From JAJYIW01 sp963781665 (GTDB lineage: Bacteria > Chloroflexota > Anaerolineae > Anaerolineales > Anaerolineaceae): 64,000 bases of DNA. Below are positions 25,453 through 34,890 of the stretch, piece by piece (the first letter of the stretch is position 1; every line of letters begins with the position of its first letter). The notes under the pieces were generated by a model, which had not been told where the DNA came from, did no database searches, and worked only from the letters and a program-made list of their open reading frames with translations. The stretch is taken from positions 2,480,001 to 2,544,000 of the forward strand of contig CAWAGA010000002.1 of NCBI GenBank assembly GCA_963781665.1, written 5' to 3'. The position numbers and the translations under genes were made by a program.

Positions 25453-26643
25453 ATGACAGCCTACAAATACTTAATTATTGGGGGTGGAATGACGGCAGAT
25501 GCAGCAGTACGCGGCATCAGGCAGGTAGATACTGTCAACTCGATCGGAGTGATCAGTACAGAACCTTATCCCCCTTATACCCGGCCTTATCTTTCCAAGG
25601 GGTTGTGGCGCGGGAAGCCCTACGACCGGGTCTGGCGTAATACCCCCCAAGAAGGCGTGACGTTTCACCTGGGCCGCACCATCGTCAGCCTTGATCTTCA
25701 CAATCAGCAGGCATTGGATGATAAAGGAGCCGCCTACACCTATGAGAAGGTTCTGCTGGCGACGGGGGGCACGCCTCGGCGTTTGCCATTTTCCTCAGAT
25801 GAGATTATCTACTTTCGCTACCTGGCAGATTACGAGAAACTCAAGAAACTTGCGGAAGAGAAGAAAAATTTTGTCGTTATCGGAGGCGGTTTCATCGGGT
25901 CCGAGATTGCTGCAGCTCTGGCGATGCATCATTGCAACGTGACCATGGCTTTCCCAGAAGATGGGATAGGGGCAAATATTTTCCCTCGTTCGATGACAAT
26001 TTTTCTCAACGATTATTACCGTCAAAAAGGGGTCGAAGTCTTGCCTAACCACCTGGTGACAGACATCGAATTCCATGTTGGAGCAATCGTCACCCTGAAC
26101 GACCAAAAGAATAGGACACAGCGACAGGTCAAAGTCGATGCAGTCGTCGCTGGGGTTGGTATCCGCCCTGAGATAGCTCTCGCTGAAGCTGCCGGGCTTA
26201 AGACTGAAAATGGCATCCTGGTCGATGATTATCTGGGAACGAGCCATCCCGACGTATTTGCCGCGGGTGACGTGGCTTCATTTTATAACCCGGCTCTCAA
26301 CGTCCGAATGCGGGTCGAACACGAAGATAATGCCCTGACGATGGGTATGTCCGCCGGTAAGAATATGGCCGGAGAAAGGACACCTTACCATCATCTGCCG
26401 TATTTTTATTCCGATCTATTCGACCTTGGCTATGAAGCCGTCGGACAGCTCGACTCACAAAAAGAAATGGTCACAGATTGGAAAGAAATCCATCAAAAGG
26501 GAGTCATTTATTATCTTTCAGGACGACGGGTGAGAGGCGTCCTTCTGTGGAACGTTTGGGAACAGGTCGATAATGCTCGCCAGCTGATTGCCGAGCCCGG
26601 CCCTTTCATCCCCCAGGATTTGTTAGGGCGGATACCCATGTGA
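25453..26643 (+). CDS. FAD-dependent pyridine nucleotide-disulfide oxidoreductase (ferredoxin reductase/AIF-like)
   Basis: This 396-residue flavoprotein has the first Rossmann motif YLIIGGGMTADAAV at residues 5-18, an NAD(P)H-binding VVIGGGFIGSEIAAAL near residue 140, and the FAD signature DVFAAGDVASF near residue 270. The AIF-like C-terminal domain follows. Such enzymes pass electrons from NAD(P)H to ferredoxin, rubredoxin or other acceptors. No redox-active Cys pair is seen, which argues against a disulfide reductase. AGGAGG precedes the ATG. It is monocistronic with a strong terminator. Confidence 0.9.
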   Translation: MTAYKYLIIGGGMTADAAVRGIRQVDTVNSIGVISTEPYPPYTRPYLSKGLWRGKPYDRVWRNTPQEGVTFHLGRTIVSLDLHNQQALDDKGAAYTYEKVLLATGGTPRRLPFSSDEIIYFRYLADYEKLKKLAEEKKNFVVIGGGFIGSEIAAALAMHHCNVTMAFPEDGIGANIFPRSMTIFLNDYYRQKGVEVLPNHLVTDIEFHVGAIVTLNDQKNRTQRQVKVDAVVAGVGIRPEIALAEAAGLKTENGILVDDYLGTSHPDVFAAGDVASFYNPALNVRMRVEHEDNALTMGMSAGKNMAGERTPYHHLPYFYSDLFDLGYEAVGQLDSQKEMVTDWKEIHQKGVIYYLSGRRVRGVLLWNVWEQVDNARQLIAEPGPFIPQDLLGRIPM

Positions 26644-26654
26644 CGGTTAAATTG

Positions 26655-26690
26655 ATGAGAGCCGGGTACGCCAGCCCGGCTCTCATTTTA
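26655..26690 (+). terminator. Intrinsic terminator of the FAD oxidoreductase gene
   Basis: A perfect 12-bp stem (26655-26666 with 26675-26686), an 8-base loop and TTTTA, 12 bases after the stop codon. Confidence 0.88.
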
Positions 26691-26825
26691 TAAGGAGGAG
26701 AAGAAGAAGTCGCCTTTCATCCTTATATTAGCAGGTTCTGGCTAACGATGCTTGACGATTACCCACCGTTTGGTATGCGATCTGCAATCTTACCTGACGA
26801 TTAAAATGAGAGTGAGATTAATCAT

Positions 26826-27278
26826 TTATTGGGGGAGTTTGCCAGCCATTCCCCATACCCAACGATGGAATTTGTGGAAAAATGCGGTTGGTTCAGCAAA
26901 CATCATAACGCATTCGTTGTGGATTACATTGATCCCGTTTTCGTTGCAGAAGTCGATGGCTGCATTTGTTTCGGATTGCTGTTGGATCCAAACCCGGGTG
27001 ATACCGGCCTTTGCGGCATCTTTAACGACCAATTCTACTTCTGGACGAGGAACGATGATTACTGCTCCTCCGACCGGTTCTGGTAATGCACCCAGGTTGG
27101 GATAGCAATGGTCGCCTTCAACACTGTCTGCATTTGGATTGATTGGGAAAAGCTGGTATCCCTTGGCTTTCAGCTCGCGATAAACAGCATTGCTGAATTT
27201 TTCGTGGCTGCGTGAAACGCCGACGATCGCCAACTTTTTCTGTGCCAAAAAATCGGTCACGTCTTTTTTTGTGGTCAT
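26826..27278 (-). CDS. CoA-binding domain protein (YccU-like)
   Basis: This 150-residue protein is a single CoA_binding_2 Rossmann domain: KLAIVGVSRSHEKFSN at residues 15-30, YQLFPINPNAD, and PVGGAVIIVPRPEVELVVKDAAKAGI. It ends with NVIHNECVMMF, the characteristic C-terminal motif. Such proteins bind CoA or a nucleotide; the biochemical role is unknown. It lies between convergent and divergent neighbours and appears monocistronic. Confidence 0.9.
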   Translation of the reverse strand: MTTKKDVTDFLAQKKLAIVGVSRSHEKFSNAVYRELKAKGYQLFPINPNADSVEGDHCYPNLGALPEPVGGAVIIVPRPEVELVVKDAAKAGITRVWIQQQSETNAAIDFCNENGINVIHNECVMMFAEPTAFFHKFHRWVWGMAGKLPQ

Positions 27279-27457
27279 GGGTATTCTCCTAACTATTTTA
27301 CGTGGCAGCTCATACCTTGACCTTTATTAGGCTGTAGGTTTTTCTGCTTTATATTAAATTGGAAAGCGTCAGGAATCTTATCTTGGTTATCACGACGCCG
27401 GGTTTAATGAGACCCTTTGATTATAATGTATAATTCAATTTGATTTTTGGAGGTTGG

Positions 27458-28108
27458 ATGGAAATTACTTGGTATGGACATTCTTGCTTTCGCATCACCG
27501 AACGAACGTTAGCCACGGTGGTAACCGATCCATACGACGATCATATTAACGGCTATGAGCCCTTGAAGCTTAAAGCCGACATCGTCACCATCAGTCACGA
27601 TTCGCCCAGCCACAACAACCGGACTGCCGTCAAAAGCAACACATTTGTGATATCAGGACCCGGCGAATATGAAGTAGGTGGTGTTTTCATCACCGGTTTA
27701 CCGACGAATTCTCGCGGCACACCAGCAGACTATCAATTACGCAATACGATGTATGTTTTCGATTATGAAGGGATTACCGTTGCCCACCTGGGTGATATCG
27801 GTCGAGTACCGACCCAGACGGAAATTGAAGATCTGGGCACCGTTAATATTGCTCTGGTACCTGTGGGCGGAGGCGCGAGCCTGAATGCAGCTAAAGCATC
27901 AGAAATTATCAGTATGTTGGAACCTAATATTGTTATCCCTATGCACTATGCGATTACGACGGGCAATGTACCGCTTGAACCGCTGAGCAAATTCTTGAAA
28001 GTGATGGGATTGAATGAGGTCGAGACGCTGCCTGTTTTGAAAATTACCAGCGCCAACAGCCTTCCCACTGAAATGCAAATAATCGTGCTCGAATCCCCTC
28101 ACCATTAA
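27458..28108 (+). CDS. MBL-fold metal-dependent hydrolase (UPF0173/UlaG-like)
   Basis: This protein of about 216 residues begins MEITWYGHSCFRI, the start typical of the UlaG/UPF0173 branch of the metallo-beta-lactamase superfamily. It lacks the classical HxHxDH: the segment TISHDSPSHNN holds only part of the ligands. The later GPGEYEVGGV and IVIPMHY motifs are retained. Substrate unknown. The ATG at 27458 follows GGAGG; the frame upstream is noncoding. It is followed 9 bases later by the 100-residue gene at 28118. Confidence 0.87.
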   Translation: MEITWYGHSCFRITERTLATVVTDPYDDHINGYEPLKLKADIVTISHDSPSHNNRTAVKSNTFVISGPGEYEVGGVFITGLPTNSRGTPADYQLRNTMYVFDYEGITVAHLGDIGRVPTQTEIEDLGTVNIALVPVGGGASLNAAKASEIISMLEPNIVIPMHYAITTGNVPLEPLSKFLKVMGLNEVETLPVLKITSANSLPTEMQIIVLESPHH

Positions 28109-28117
28109 GGAGTCGCC

Positions 28118-28420
28118 TTGGACGTCAAATTGATCATGACCTGGGATATTGCCCCCGGACACGAGCAAGAATACTTTGAGTTTGTTGTTCGTGAGTTTCT
28201 CCCCGGCGTACAGCGGCTTGGTTTTGAACTCAGCGATGCCTGGGCTACTGCCTATGGCAGCCGCCCTCAAATTCTGGTTGGAGCCGTCTTGCCAAGCAAT
28301 GCAAAGGCACGACAGGTGCTGCGCTCGCCCGATTGGAAGAGCCTTCACAATAAATTGGAAGATTTTATCACCAATTATTCTGAAAAAATCGTCCCGGCTC
28401 GGAATGGCTTCCAATTTTGA
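28118..28420 (+). CDS. Hypothetical protein, possible dimeric alpha-beta barrel
   Basis: This 100-residue protein has a TTG start at 28118 with AAGGAG seven or eight bases upstream. The pattern, a strand (VKLIMTWDIAPG), a helix (EQEYFEFVVREFLPGVQRLG), two strands, then a helix, is compatible with a ferredoxin-like dimeric alpha-beta barrel. No catalytic residues can be assigned. It follows the MBL hydrolase closely and is probably in its operon. Confidence 0.65.
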   Translation: MDVKLIMTWDIAPGHEQEYFEFVVREFLPGVQRLGFELSDAWATAYGSRPQILVGAVLPSNAKARQVLRSPDWKSLHNKLEDFITNYSEKIVPARNGFQF

Positions 28421-28494
28421 CCGGCAGGTGAGGGTTTTCACCAAATCCTGATTTCGTTTACCCGCTAAATTATCCAGATTTTCCACCTCTTAAC

Positions 28495-29601
28495 ATGTTG
28501 ACCGAGTTATCTCAGCGGGTGCTCGCCTGGTACCAACATAACGCTCGGCCTTTGCCCTGGCGTGTGCCCCCTGCTCGGGATTGGGAAGAACAGGCCGCAA
28601 TTCCGCAGACCTTCCCTGACCCGTACCGCGTCTGGGTTTCGGAAATCATGCTCCAACAGACCCAGGTTGAGACGGTTATCCCATACTACGAGCGCTGGCT
28701 GCTTCGGTTTCCGACCCTGGCTGACCTGGCGTCAGCATCTGAGCAGGAGGTCCTTTCTGTATGGGAAGGCCTTGGATATTACAGCCGGGCGCGCAACCTG
28801 CTGCGCGCTGCTCGCCAGGTGGTTGCCGAGAATAACGGCCTGCTACCTTCGGATCGTCAGGCTCTGGAACGACTGCCTGGGATTGGTCGCTACACAGCCG
28901 GGGCGATCGCTTCGATTTCCTTCGGTAAAGATGAGCCGGCCCTGGATGGCAACATCCGCCGGGTGCTCGCCCGTGTTTTTGACTTGCGCCAACCGGCTCG
29001 CTCACCCGAAGGCGAGAAAAAACTCTGGGAGTATGCCGCCGAAAATTGCCCGCCGGGTCAGGCCGGTGATTACAACCAGGCGCTCATGGACCTGGGAGCC
29101 CTGGTCTGTACCCTCCATCAGCCAGGCTGCCAGCAGTGTCCATTAGCCCAACAATGTTCTGCCCGGGAATTGGGAGTGCAGGAAGAGCGACCTGTAACCA
29201 TTTCCCATGCGCCGGTTCCGCATTTTACCGTAACTGCAGGTGTTATCGAGCGCAATGGGCTTGTTTTGATTGCCCGGCGTCCTTCTCAGGGATTACTGGG
29301 CGGATTGTGGGAATTTCCGGGCGGTAAACAGCAGCCCGGTGAAGATTTGCCATCCTGTTTGCAACGCGAGCTGCAAGAAGAATTGGGGATCGATTCTGTT
29401 GTTGGTGATTTGCTGGGGGTATACCAGCATGCTTATACTCATTTCAAAGTGACATTACATGCTTTTTTCTGCCAGATCGCCAGCGGAGAACCGCAAGCTC
29501 TCCATGCGAGTGAAATTCACTGGGCGCAACCAACCACGTTGGGTGATTTCCCAATGGGTAAAATTGACCGGCGTATTGCTCGCCGCCTGGAACGTCATTG
29601 A
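28495..29601 (+). CDS. mutY: A/G-specific adenine DNA glycosylase
   Basis: This 368-residue repair enzyme removes adenine mispaired with 8-oxoguanine. Visible features are the catalytic Glu in EIMLQQTQVETV, the helix-hairpin-helix LPGIGRYTAGAI, the catalytic Asp in ALDGNIRRVLAR, and the four-Cys iron-sulfur loop (CTLHQPGCQQCPLAQQC). A C-terminal Nudix-like domain has GGLWEFPGGKQQPGED and RELQEELGI, which reads 8-oxoG. All parts are present at normal length. Spacing suggests it may be read with the upstream MBL gene. Confidence 0.96.
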   Translation: MLTELSQRVLAWYQHNARPLPWRVPPARDWEEQAAIPQTFPDPYRVWVSEIMLQQTQVETVIPYYERWLLRFPTLADLASASEQEVLSVWEGLGYYSRARNLLRAARQVVAENNGLLPSDRQALERLPGIGRYTAGAIASISFGKDEPALDGNIRRVLARVFDLRQPARSPEGEKKLWEYAAENCPPGQAGDYNQALMDLGALVCTLHQPGCQQCPLAQQCSARELGVQEERPVTISHAPVPHFTVTAGVIERNGLVLIARRPSQGLLGGLWEFPGGKQQPGEDLPSCLQRELQEELGIDSVVGDLLGVYQHAYTHFKVTLHAFFCQIASGEPQALHASEIHWAQPTTLGDFPMGKIDRRIARRLERH

Positions 29602-29656
29602 GTTCTAGCCACAATTGTTTTCAATCTGAAAAGGGTTATACTATTTTTAGGAAACG

Positions 29657-30334
29657 ATGGAAAATTGGCCTGAATTTAGTAAAAAGCGGATTGAGATGGT
29701 CACTCATCAAATTCAGGAGCGGGGTATCAAAGAACCGCGCCTTTTGCAGGTCTTAAAAACTATTCCTCGCCATGCTTTTATCCCGGTTGAACTCCAGACC
29801 GAAGCTTACGAAGACTGTCCGCTACCAATCGGCAATAACCAAACGATATCCCAGCCTTACATCGTTGCTTTAATGACTTTTCTCCTCCATCTGGTTGGAA
29901 CTGAAAAAGTTTTAGAAATCGGAACTGGTTCAGGTTATCAGGCTGCGATCCTCTCCATGATGGCCCGCCAGGTCTATACCATCGAACGCGACCATTTTCT
30001 GGCAGCTCAGGCTGGCAGGGCTTTACAGGAGCTTGGTTATCCAAATATTGTTGTACGCACCGGGGATGGCTCGGGTGGATGGCCTGAATTTGGTCCTTAC
30101 GATGGCATCCTTGTCACAGCTGCTTCACCTGAAGTGCCTCAACCACTTCTTGATCAATTGGCGCCTTCTGGCCGTCTGGTTATCCCGGTTGGTGGTCAGC
30201 GGGGTCAAAAACTTCAGGTCTGGTGGCCGTCAAAAGCGGGATTTGACTACGAGGAAATCGCCCCGGTGGCTTTCGTACCATTACGTGGAACGTGGGGATG
30301 GGATGAGGCTGATTGGCACTGGAATAAAGAATGA
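29657..30334 (+). CDS. pcm: Protein-L-isoaspartate O-methyltransferase
   Basis: This 225-residue SAM-dependent enzyme methylates isoaspartyl residues in aged proteins. Family motifs are ISQPYIVALMT and the SAM-binding VLEIGTGSGYQAAIL (residues ~82-96), then ERDHFLAAQA and DGILVTAASPEVP. Length is normal. A TATACT -10 and AGGAAACG ribosome site sit just before the ATG. Confidence 0.95.
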   Translation: MENWPEFSKKRIEMVTHQIQERGIKEPRLLQVLKTIPRHAFIPVELQTEAYEDCPLPIGNNQTISQPYIVALMTFLLHLVGTEKVLEIGTGSGYQAAILSMMARQVYTIERDHFLAAQAGRALQELGYPNIVVRTGDGSGGWPEFGPYDGILVTAASPEVPQPLLDQLAPSGRLVIPVGGQRGQKLQVWWPSKAGFDYEEIAPVAFVPLRGTWGWDEADWHWNKE

Positions 30335-30380
30335 ACCGCGCCTGTAAGGTCCCTTATCATTTCATAGTAAAATCATTGCT

Positions 30381-31586
30381 ATGACCAAATCTCCTTCAAA
30401 GTTTGTAGTTCCAATGTCTTCGCCCGACCTTACGGATGCTGAACGCCAGGCCGTGATGGCTGTGCTTAATACCCCCAACCTGAGTATGGGCTCAAAAATT
30501 CGGGCATTCGAAACTGCCCTCAAAGCATTCACCGGGAGCAAATACGCAATCGGGGTGAGTTCTGGCACCGCTGGATTGCACCTGTGTGTGCGCGCAGCAG
30601 GCATCGGTCCCGGCGACCTGGTGATCACAACCCCATTTTCGTTCGTCGCATCGACCAATGTGTTGCTCTACGAGCAGGCTGTACCTGTCTTTGTGGATGT
30701 TGATCCCAATACCGGGAACATCGATCCGGAGCAGGTCCGCCTGGCAGCCACCGATCTCGCTGCCGGGGGCCAGGCCGCCAGACACTGGCTTCCACGCCAG
30801 GGTGATAAAAACCGCAGCCAGCCCCAGAAGCTGCGCGCCATTCTCCCGGTCGATGTATTTGGCCAGCCAGCTGATATGGATGCGATCAATGAAGTCGCTC
30901 GATTATTTGATTTGAAAGTGATTGAAGATGCCTGTGAAGCCCTGGGAGCTGAATACAAGGGTCGAAAAGCTGGGATGTTGGGTGATTACGGCGTTTTTGC
31001 ATTTTATCCTAACAAACAGATTACGACTGCCGAAGGGGGCCTGATCGTTACTTCTGACGATCGGTCTGCGGATCTGATGGTCGCTTTGCGCAACCAGGGC
31101 CGGGCTGCTGGCGACACCTGGCTGCAGCACACCTATCTTGGTTATAACTACCGGCTGGATGAGATGAGCGCTGCTCTGGGTGTGGTGCAAATGAGCAGGT
31201 TGGCTGAGCTGTTGGACCACCGCGACCGGGTTGCCGCCTGGTATAACGAGCATCTCGCAGATATTACTGGCATCCAACCGCCCGGCATTGCAGCTACGAC
31301 CAGCCGGGTAAGCTGGTTCGTTTATGTCGTCCAGTTCTCACCCGACCTTGATAGAGATGCAACCGCCCGTGCCCTGAGTGAAATGGGAATTCCGGTGCGG
31401 CCGTATTTCTTGCCAATCCATCTCCAACCTTATATGGTGGAGCGCTTTGGTTACCGGCCGGGTGATTTCCCGGCAACCGAGGCCCTGGGCGAACATGGGC
31501 TGGCCTTGCCTTTTTCCGGGAAAATGAGCGAGGAGCAGGTCGAGGTTGTCTGCCAGCGCCTGGCTAAAGCGCGGGTAAGCCGGTGA
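30381..31586 (+). CDS. DegT/DnrJ/EryC1/StrS family PLP aminotransferase
   Basis: This 401-residue protein belongs to the sugar aminotransferase family. The PLP-binding Lys is in FAFYPNKQITTAEGG, the SSGTAGLHLCVRA start of the fold binds the cofactor phosphate, and VIEDACEALGAEYKGRK is the conserved Asp loop. Such enzymes put an amino group on keto-sugar nucleotides for surface polysaccharides. No other sugar nucleotide gene is adjacent. A TAAAAT lies seven bases before the ATG, so the mRNA may be leaderless. The next gene begins 3 bases after the stop. Confidence 0.92.
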   Translation: MTKSPSKFVVPMSSPDLTDAERQAVMAVLNTPNLSMGSKIRAFETALKAFTGSKYAIGVSSGTAGLHLCVRAAGIGPGDLVITTPFSFVASTNVLLYEQAVPVFVDVDPNTGNIDPEQVRLAATDLAAGGQAARHWLPRQGDKNRSQPQKLRAILPVDVFGQPADMDAINEVARLFDLKVIEDACEALGAEYKGRKAGMLGDYGVFAFYPNKQITTAEGGLIVTSDDRSADLMVALRNQGRAAGDTWLQHTYLGYNYRLDEMSAALGVVQMSRLAELLDHRDRVAAWYNEHLADITGIQPPGIAATTSRVSWFVYVVQFSPDLDRDATARALSEMGIPVRPYFLPIHLQPYMVERFGYRPGDFPATEALGEHGLALPFSGKMSEEQVEVVCQRLAKARVSR

Positions 31587-31589
31587 GAC

Positions 31590-32492
31590 ATGAGCCAGGC
31601 TCTCTTTCCTCCCCAGCGTCGTAGAGGCCTGGCCTTACAGGTTTCGGTCACCGTCGCATTGCTTGGCGGAGCGTTTTTTTGTTTTTTTCGGGCTAACCAG
31701 GCCGAGGCAAGTCCAGAATTTCTGATCTGGCTGCTGATTTCTCTGATGTATTTTGCGCCTGCGCCCTACCTGGCCTATCGGTCGTACGCCTTAAGCCAGG
31801 CATATTACCGCCTGGAACGCGATGGATTACGCCTGAGGTGGGGCTTGCGATCTGAAGATATTCCCCTCCCCGAAATAGAGTGGATCCGCCCTGCCAGCGA
31901 GCTGGCAATCAATCTGCCATTGCCTTATCTGCGCTGGCCTGGGGCTATTCTGGGCGTTCGTCAAGTTGAAGGACTTGGTCCGGTCGAGTTTATGGCATCG
32001 GATTTAGGCACACTTTTATTGGTGGCGACCCCTCAGCAAATCTTTGCCATTTCTCCGGCAGCCCCCAAGGATTTTTTAAGCACGTACCGGCGCTTGAATG
32101 AATTGGGCAGCCTGATCCCATTGCCCGCACAATCAACCTACCCGGCCTTCGTCATCAGCCAGCTCTGGGACGACCGCGCAGCTCGTTATTTATTACTTGC
32201 CAGCCTGGTCTTAGCCCTGGGATTACTGGCGTGGGTGGCAATTGCCATCCCATCTCATCCGAGCCTGCCGCTTGGCTTTTCTGCAAATGGCGCTGCGGGT
32301 GATACCGGCCCAGGAGCACGTTTACTGCTCCTGGTGGTATTGAATGGGATCAGTCTTTTTGCTGATTCCGTAGCAGGAATATTCCTTTATCGCCGGCCTG
32401 ATTGGAAACTTCTGGCTTACGTGCTGTGGAGTGCTTCGATCACAACGTCATTGCTTTTTTTCATTGCTGTGGCATACATTCTTGATGCTTGA
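31590..32492 (+). CDS. Membrane protein with a bacterial PH-like domain
   Basis: This 300-residue protein has two N-terminal membrane helices (VSVTVALLGGAFFCFFRA; LIWLLISLMYFAPAPYLAY), a soluble stretch starting YYRLERDGLRLRWGLRSEDIPL that looks like a bacterial PH-like beta-domain, and two or three C-terminal helices. Function unknown. It starts 3 bases after the aminotransferase stop, so the two are translationally linked, and it precedes the DUF92 gene by 42 bases. Confidence 0.75.
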   Translation: MSQALFPPQRRRGLALQVSVTVALLGGAFFCFFRANQAEASPEFLIWLLISLMYFAPAPYLAYRSYALSQAYYRLERDGLRLRWGLRSEDIPLPEIEWIRPASELAINLPLPYLRWPGAILGVRQVEGLGPVEFMASDLGTLLLVATPQQIFAISPAAPKDFLSTYRRLNELGSLIPLPAQSTYPAFVISQLWDDRAARYLLLASLVLALGLLAWVAIAIPSHPSLPLGFSANGAAGDTGPGARLLLLVVLNGISLFADSVAGIFLYRRPDWKLLAYVLWSASITTSLLFFIAVAYILDA

Positions 32493-32534
32493 TCCAACCC
32501 GATTTTCTCCGGATCGTTTTCACATATTTCGCCG

Positions 32535-33464
32535 ATGATTTACCAGTTGCTTATCGGCCTAATTCTTGCCAGCCTAATCGCCCTTTTGGCTTACCTGACT
32601 CGGGTATTATCTGCCAGCGGGTTGGCTGCTGCCATCCTGGTTGGCACAGTAATATTTGGCCTGGGAGGATTACCCTGGGCGATTTTGCTGCTGGCTTTCT
32701 TCATCTCTTCCAGTGCGCTTTCCCATCTGGCCGGGCGTTCTAAAACCCAGCTTCAAGAAAAAATTGCGAAAGGGTCACGGCGAGATGCCTCGCAGGTGCT
32801 GGCCAATGGGGGAGTAGCCGTCCTTATATTGTTGGGATTGGCGCTAACCAGGTCTGGGTTCATCCTGGGCGGATTGTCGACCTCATTTTCTCAAGCTCTT
32901 TTGGTTGGTTTTAAATTAACCGCGATCGACCATCCGTTGGTATTTGTCGCCTTTGCCGCCAGCCTGGCAGCGGCCAATGCCGACACCTGGTCCACCGAGA
33001 TCGGTGTATTGAGCAAGTCCTTGCCAGTATTGGTCACCACTGGCCAGCCGGTCGAGCGGGGTACTTCGGGTGGTATTTCGAATTTAGGCGTTCTTGCAGG
33101 CCTAGGGGGATCGGCTCTCATCGCCCTGCTTGCTGCTGGAATGCTCTGGTCGAGCTACAACAGCGGGCTGTCCGTTGGTTTACTTGGGACGGGATTTACG
33201 ACCTTTGGCTTTTCATTTGTCCTGGTCACTGCCGGGGGGCTTTTTGGATCGTGGGTTGACTCTCTGTTAGGAGCGACCTTACAGGTGATATATTCATGCC
33301 CAAGTTGCCTGAAAGAGACTGAGCGCCATCCATATCACTCGTGCGGCGCTCGGACCTCTTTCAAACGCGGTTGGCGTTGGCTCAATAATGATTGGGTAAA
33401 CGTTATCTGTACCGCCAGTGGTGCCCTGGTCGTCCTGATGATTGGTTTTCTTGCCCAAATCTGA
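32535..33464 (+). CDS. DUF92 membrane protein (VTE6-like prenyl phosphate kinase family)
   Basis: This 309-residue protein with about six membrane segments has the DUF92/TIGR00297 hallmarks: RDASQVLANGGVAVL, FAASLAAANADTWSTEIGVLS, and the Gly-rich GTSGGISNLGVLAGLGG. The plant member VTE6 phosphorylates phytyl phosphate using a nucleotide; bacterial members are thought to act on prenyl or dolichyl-like phosphates (family knowledge). The insert CPSCLKETERHPYHSC near residue 256 could bind a metal. Confidence 0.92.
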   Translation: MIYQLLIGLILASLIALLAYLTRVLSASGLAAAILVGTVIFGLGGLPWAILLLAFFISSSALSHLAGRSKTQLQEKIAKGSRRDASQVLANGGVAVLILLGLALTRSGFILGGLSTSFSQALLVGFKLTAIDHPLVFVAFAASLAAANADTWSTEIGVLSKSLPVLVTTGQPVERGTSGGISNLGVLAGLGGSALIALLAAGMLWSSYNSGLSVGLLGTGFTTFGFSFVLVTAGGLFGSWVDSLLGATLQVIYSCPSCLKETERHPYHSCGARTSFKRGWRWLNNDWVNVICTASGALVVLMIGFLAQI

Positions 33465-33499
33465 ATATCCAACTTCGTAGAAGAGCCAGCAGCATTTCT

Positions 33500-34879
33500 C
33501 TAAAGTGCCACGAGCAAGCGATCAATGGCCTGGGCAAGCTGAGAAAGGTTGGTGACCTGGAAGGTTCGCTGACAGAAAGGTGCATACTTCAACATATCGC
33601 TGTCTCCGGTTCCCCACAAAGGGGTTGCTTCCGGGTTGAGCCAGATGGTCATGCGGCTGCGCCGGACCAGGTCTTGGAAATTCTTCAAATTCGGATCGTT
33701 GTAATTGTTTCGAGCGTCGCCGACAACAATCAGCGTGCTGTGACGGTCAACTGTATTCAGGAAATCGTGTGTGAAAGTATTTAAGCTGTATCCGAAATCG
33801 GTGTTGTAGTAACCGGAAGGCATCTCATGCAGAACGGCGCCGACCGCCTCAGACGGCTGGCGTCCTACGAAATATGGTGAGATGAACTTCAGATCATCGA
33901 TAAAAGCAAAAGCGTAGGTCTTGCTGATCTGGTCCTGGATCGCATAGAGCATACTCAGCATCAATTCGGAACAGGCTCGCATCGAGGTGCTGATATCGCA
34001 CAACACCACGATCTTCGGTTTGAGAGCGTGATTGCGATGCTTGAGCTCGATCGGTACGTTTCCGTTCTTCATGTTGGCGCGAATGGTCGCCTTAGCGTCC
34101 AATTGACCGGTGCGAGCGTGTTTCATGCGCAGGGCCAGGCGGGTGCGTAATATGGCAGCCAGGCGCTGCACCTCGCGATGGAGCTGTTGGATATCCTCTT
34201 CACTCAGAGTGCGGAATGGACGGTTAAACAGCCCGTCCATCTGTTCCTGTGGATTTTGGCGGCTCAAGTTTTCGGCAATGCGTTGGCCCACATGCTGCTT
34301 AATTTGCTGGCGCATGCCGTCCTGGTTAGCTTGCATCGCATTCATCATTTTATCCAGACGCTTGCGGTTCATGCCCATCTGGGATAGAAGCTCCATCAAC
34401 TCGCGCATGGCTTCACGGACATTCTTGAAACGCAGCGCCTGTTCCATTTGCCTGGAAATCCAGTTCTGGTACCGCATGTCCGTCACTTCGTCCATGTTGA
34501 CAAGTTGATCGAGCTGATGCATCTCCTGGGGCGTGAGCGGATCACCTTTCATTAATTTTTCCAACATCTTTTTTAACCGTCCGGAATACTGGCGCATTGC
34601 CTGGGCCAGCATCTGGGCTTCTTCAGGCGACAGGTCTTGATCGGGATGCATCAAGGGGGGGAGATCACCCGATTGAAAGAAGAGCGGAAAAAGCTCGTCG
34701 AAGCGAGGGTTATCGCGGGCGCTTTTAATCATCGCTGAGCGCAGCGATATTCGAAATTTCTCACGATCTTGTATACCCATGTTTTCGATGGCGTGAAAAG
34801 CATCTTCACTTTCTGCCAGGCTGATGCGTACGCCAGAAGCACGTAGGGCAGCTACGAATTGAATAATTCGCTGGTCCAT
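33500..34879 (-). CDS. VWA domain protein (CoxE-like)
   Basis: This 459-residue protein has a long helical, Met/Gln-rich N-terminal half and a C-terminal von Willebrand A domain. The MIDAS motif is DISTSMRACSE, followed by the later metal residues in VVGDARNNYND. It pairs with the MoxR ATPase upstream by 12 bases. MoxR-VWA pairs act as chaperones that insert metals or cofactors or assemble complexes; CoxD-CoxE matures the Mo-Cu CO dehydrogenase. GGGAGGAG precedes the ATG. The client is not encoded nearby. Confidence 0.9.
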   Translation of the reverse strand: MDQRIIQFVAALRASGVRISLAESEDAFHAIENMGIQDREKFRISLRSAMIKSARDNPRFDELFPLFFQSGDLPPLMHPDQDLSPEEAQMLAQAMRQYSGRLKKMLEKLMKGDPLTPQEMHQLDQLVNMDEVTDMRYQNWISRQMEQALRFKNVREAMRELMELLSQMGMNRKRLDKMMNAMQANQDGMRQQIKQHVGQRIAENLSRQNPQEQMDGLFNRPFRTLSEEDIQQLHREVQRLAAILRTRLALRMKHARTGQLDAKATIRANMKNGNVPIELKHRNHALKPKIVVLCDISTSMRACSELMLSMLYAIQDQISKTYAFAFIDDLKFISPYFVGRQPSEAVGAVLHEMPSGYYNTDFGYSLNTFTHDFLNTVDRHSTLIVVGDARNNYNDPNLKNFQDLVRRSRMTIWLNPEATPLWGTGDSDMLKYAPFCQRTFQVTNLSQLAQAIDRLLVAL

Positions 34880-34890
34880 AAGGCTCCTCC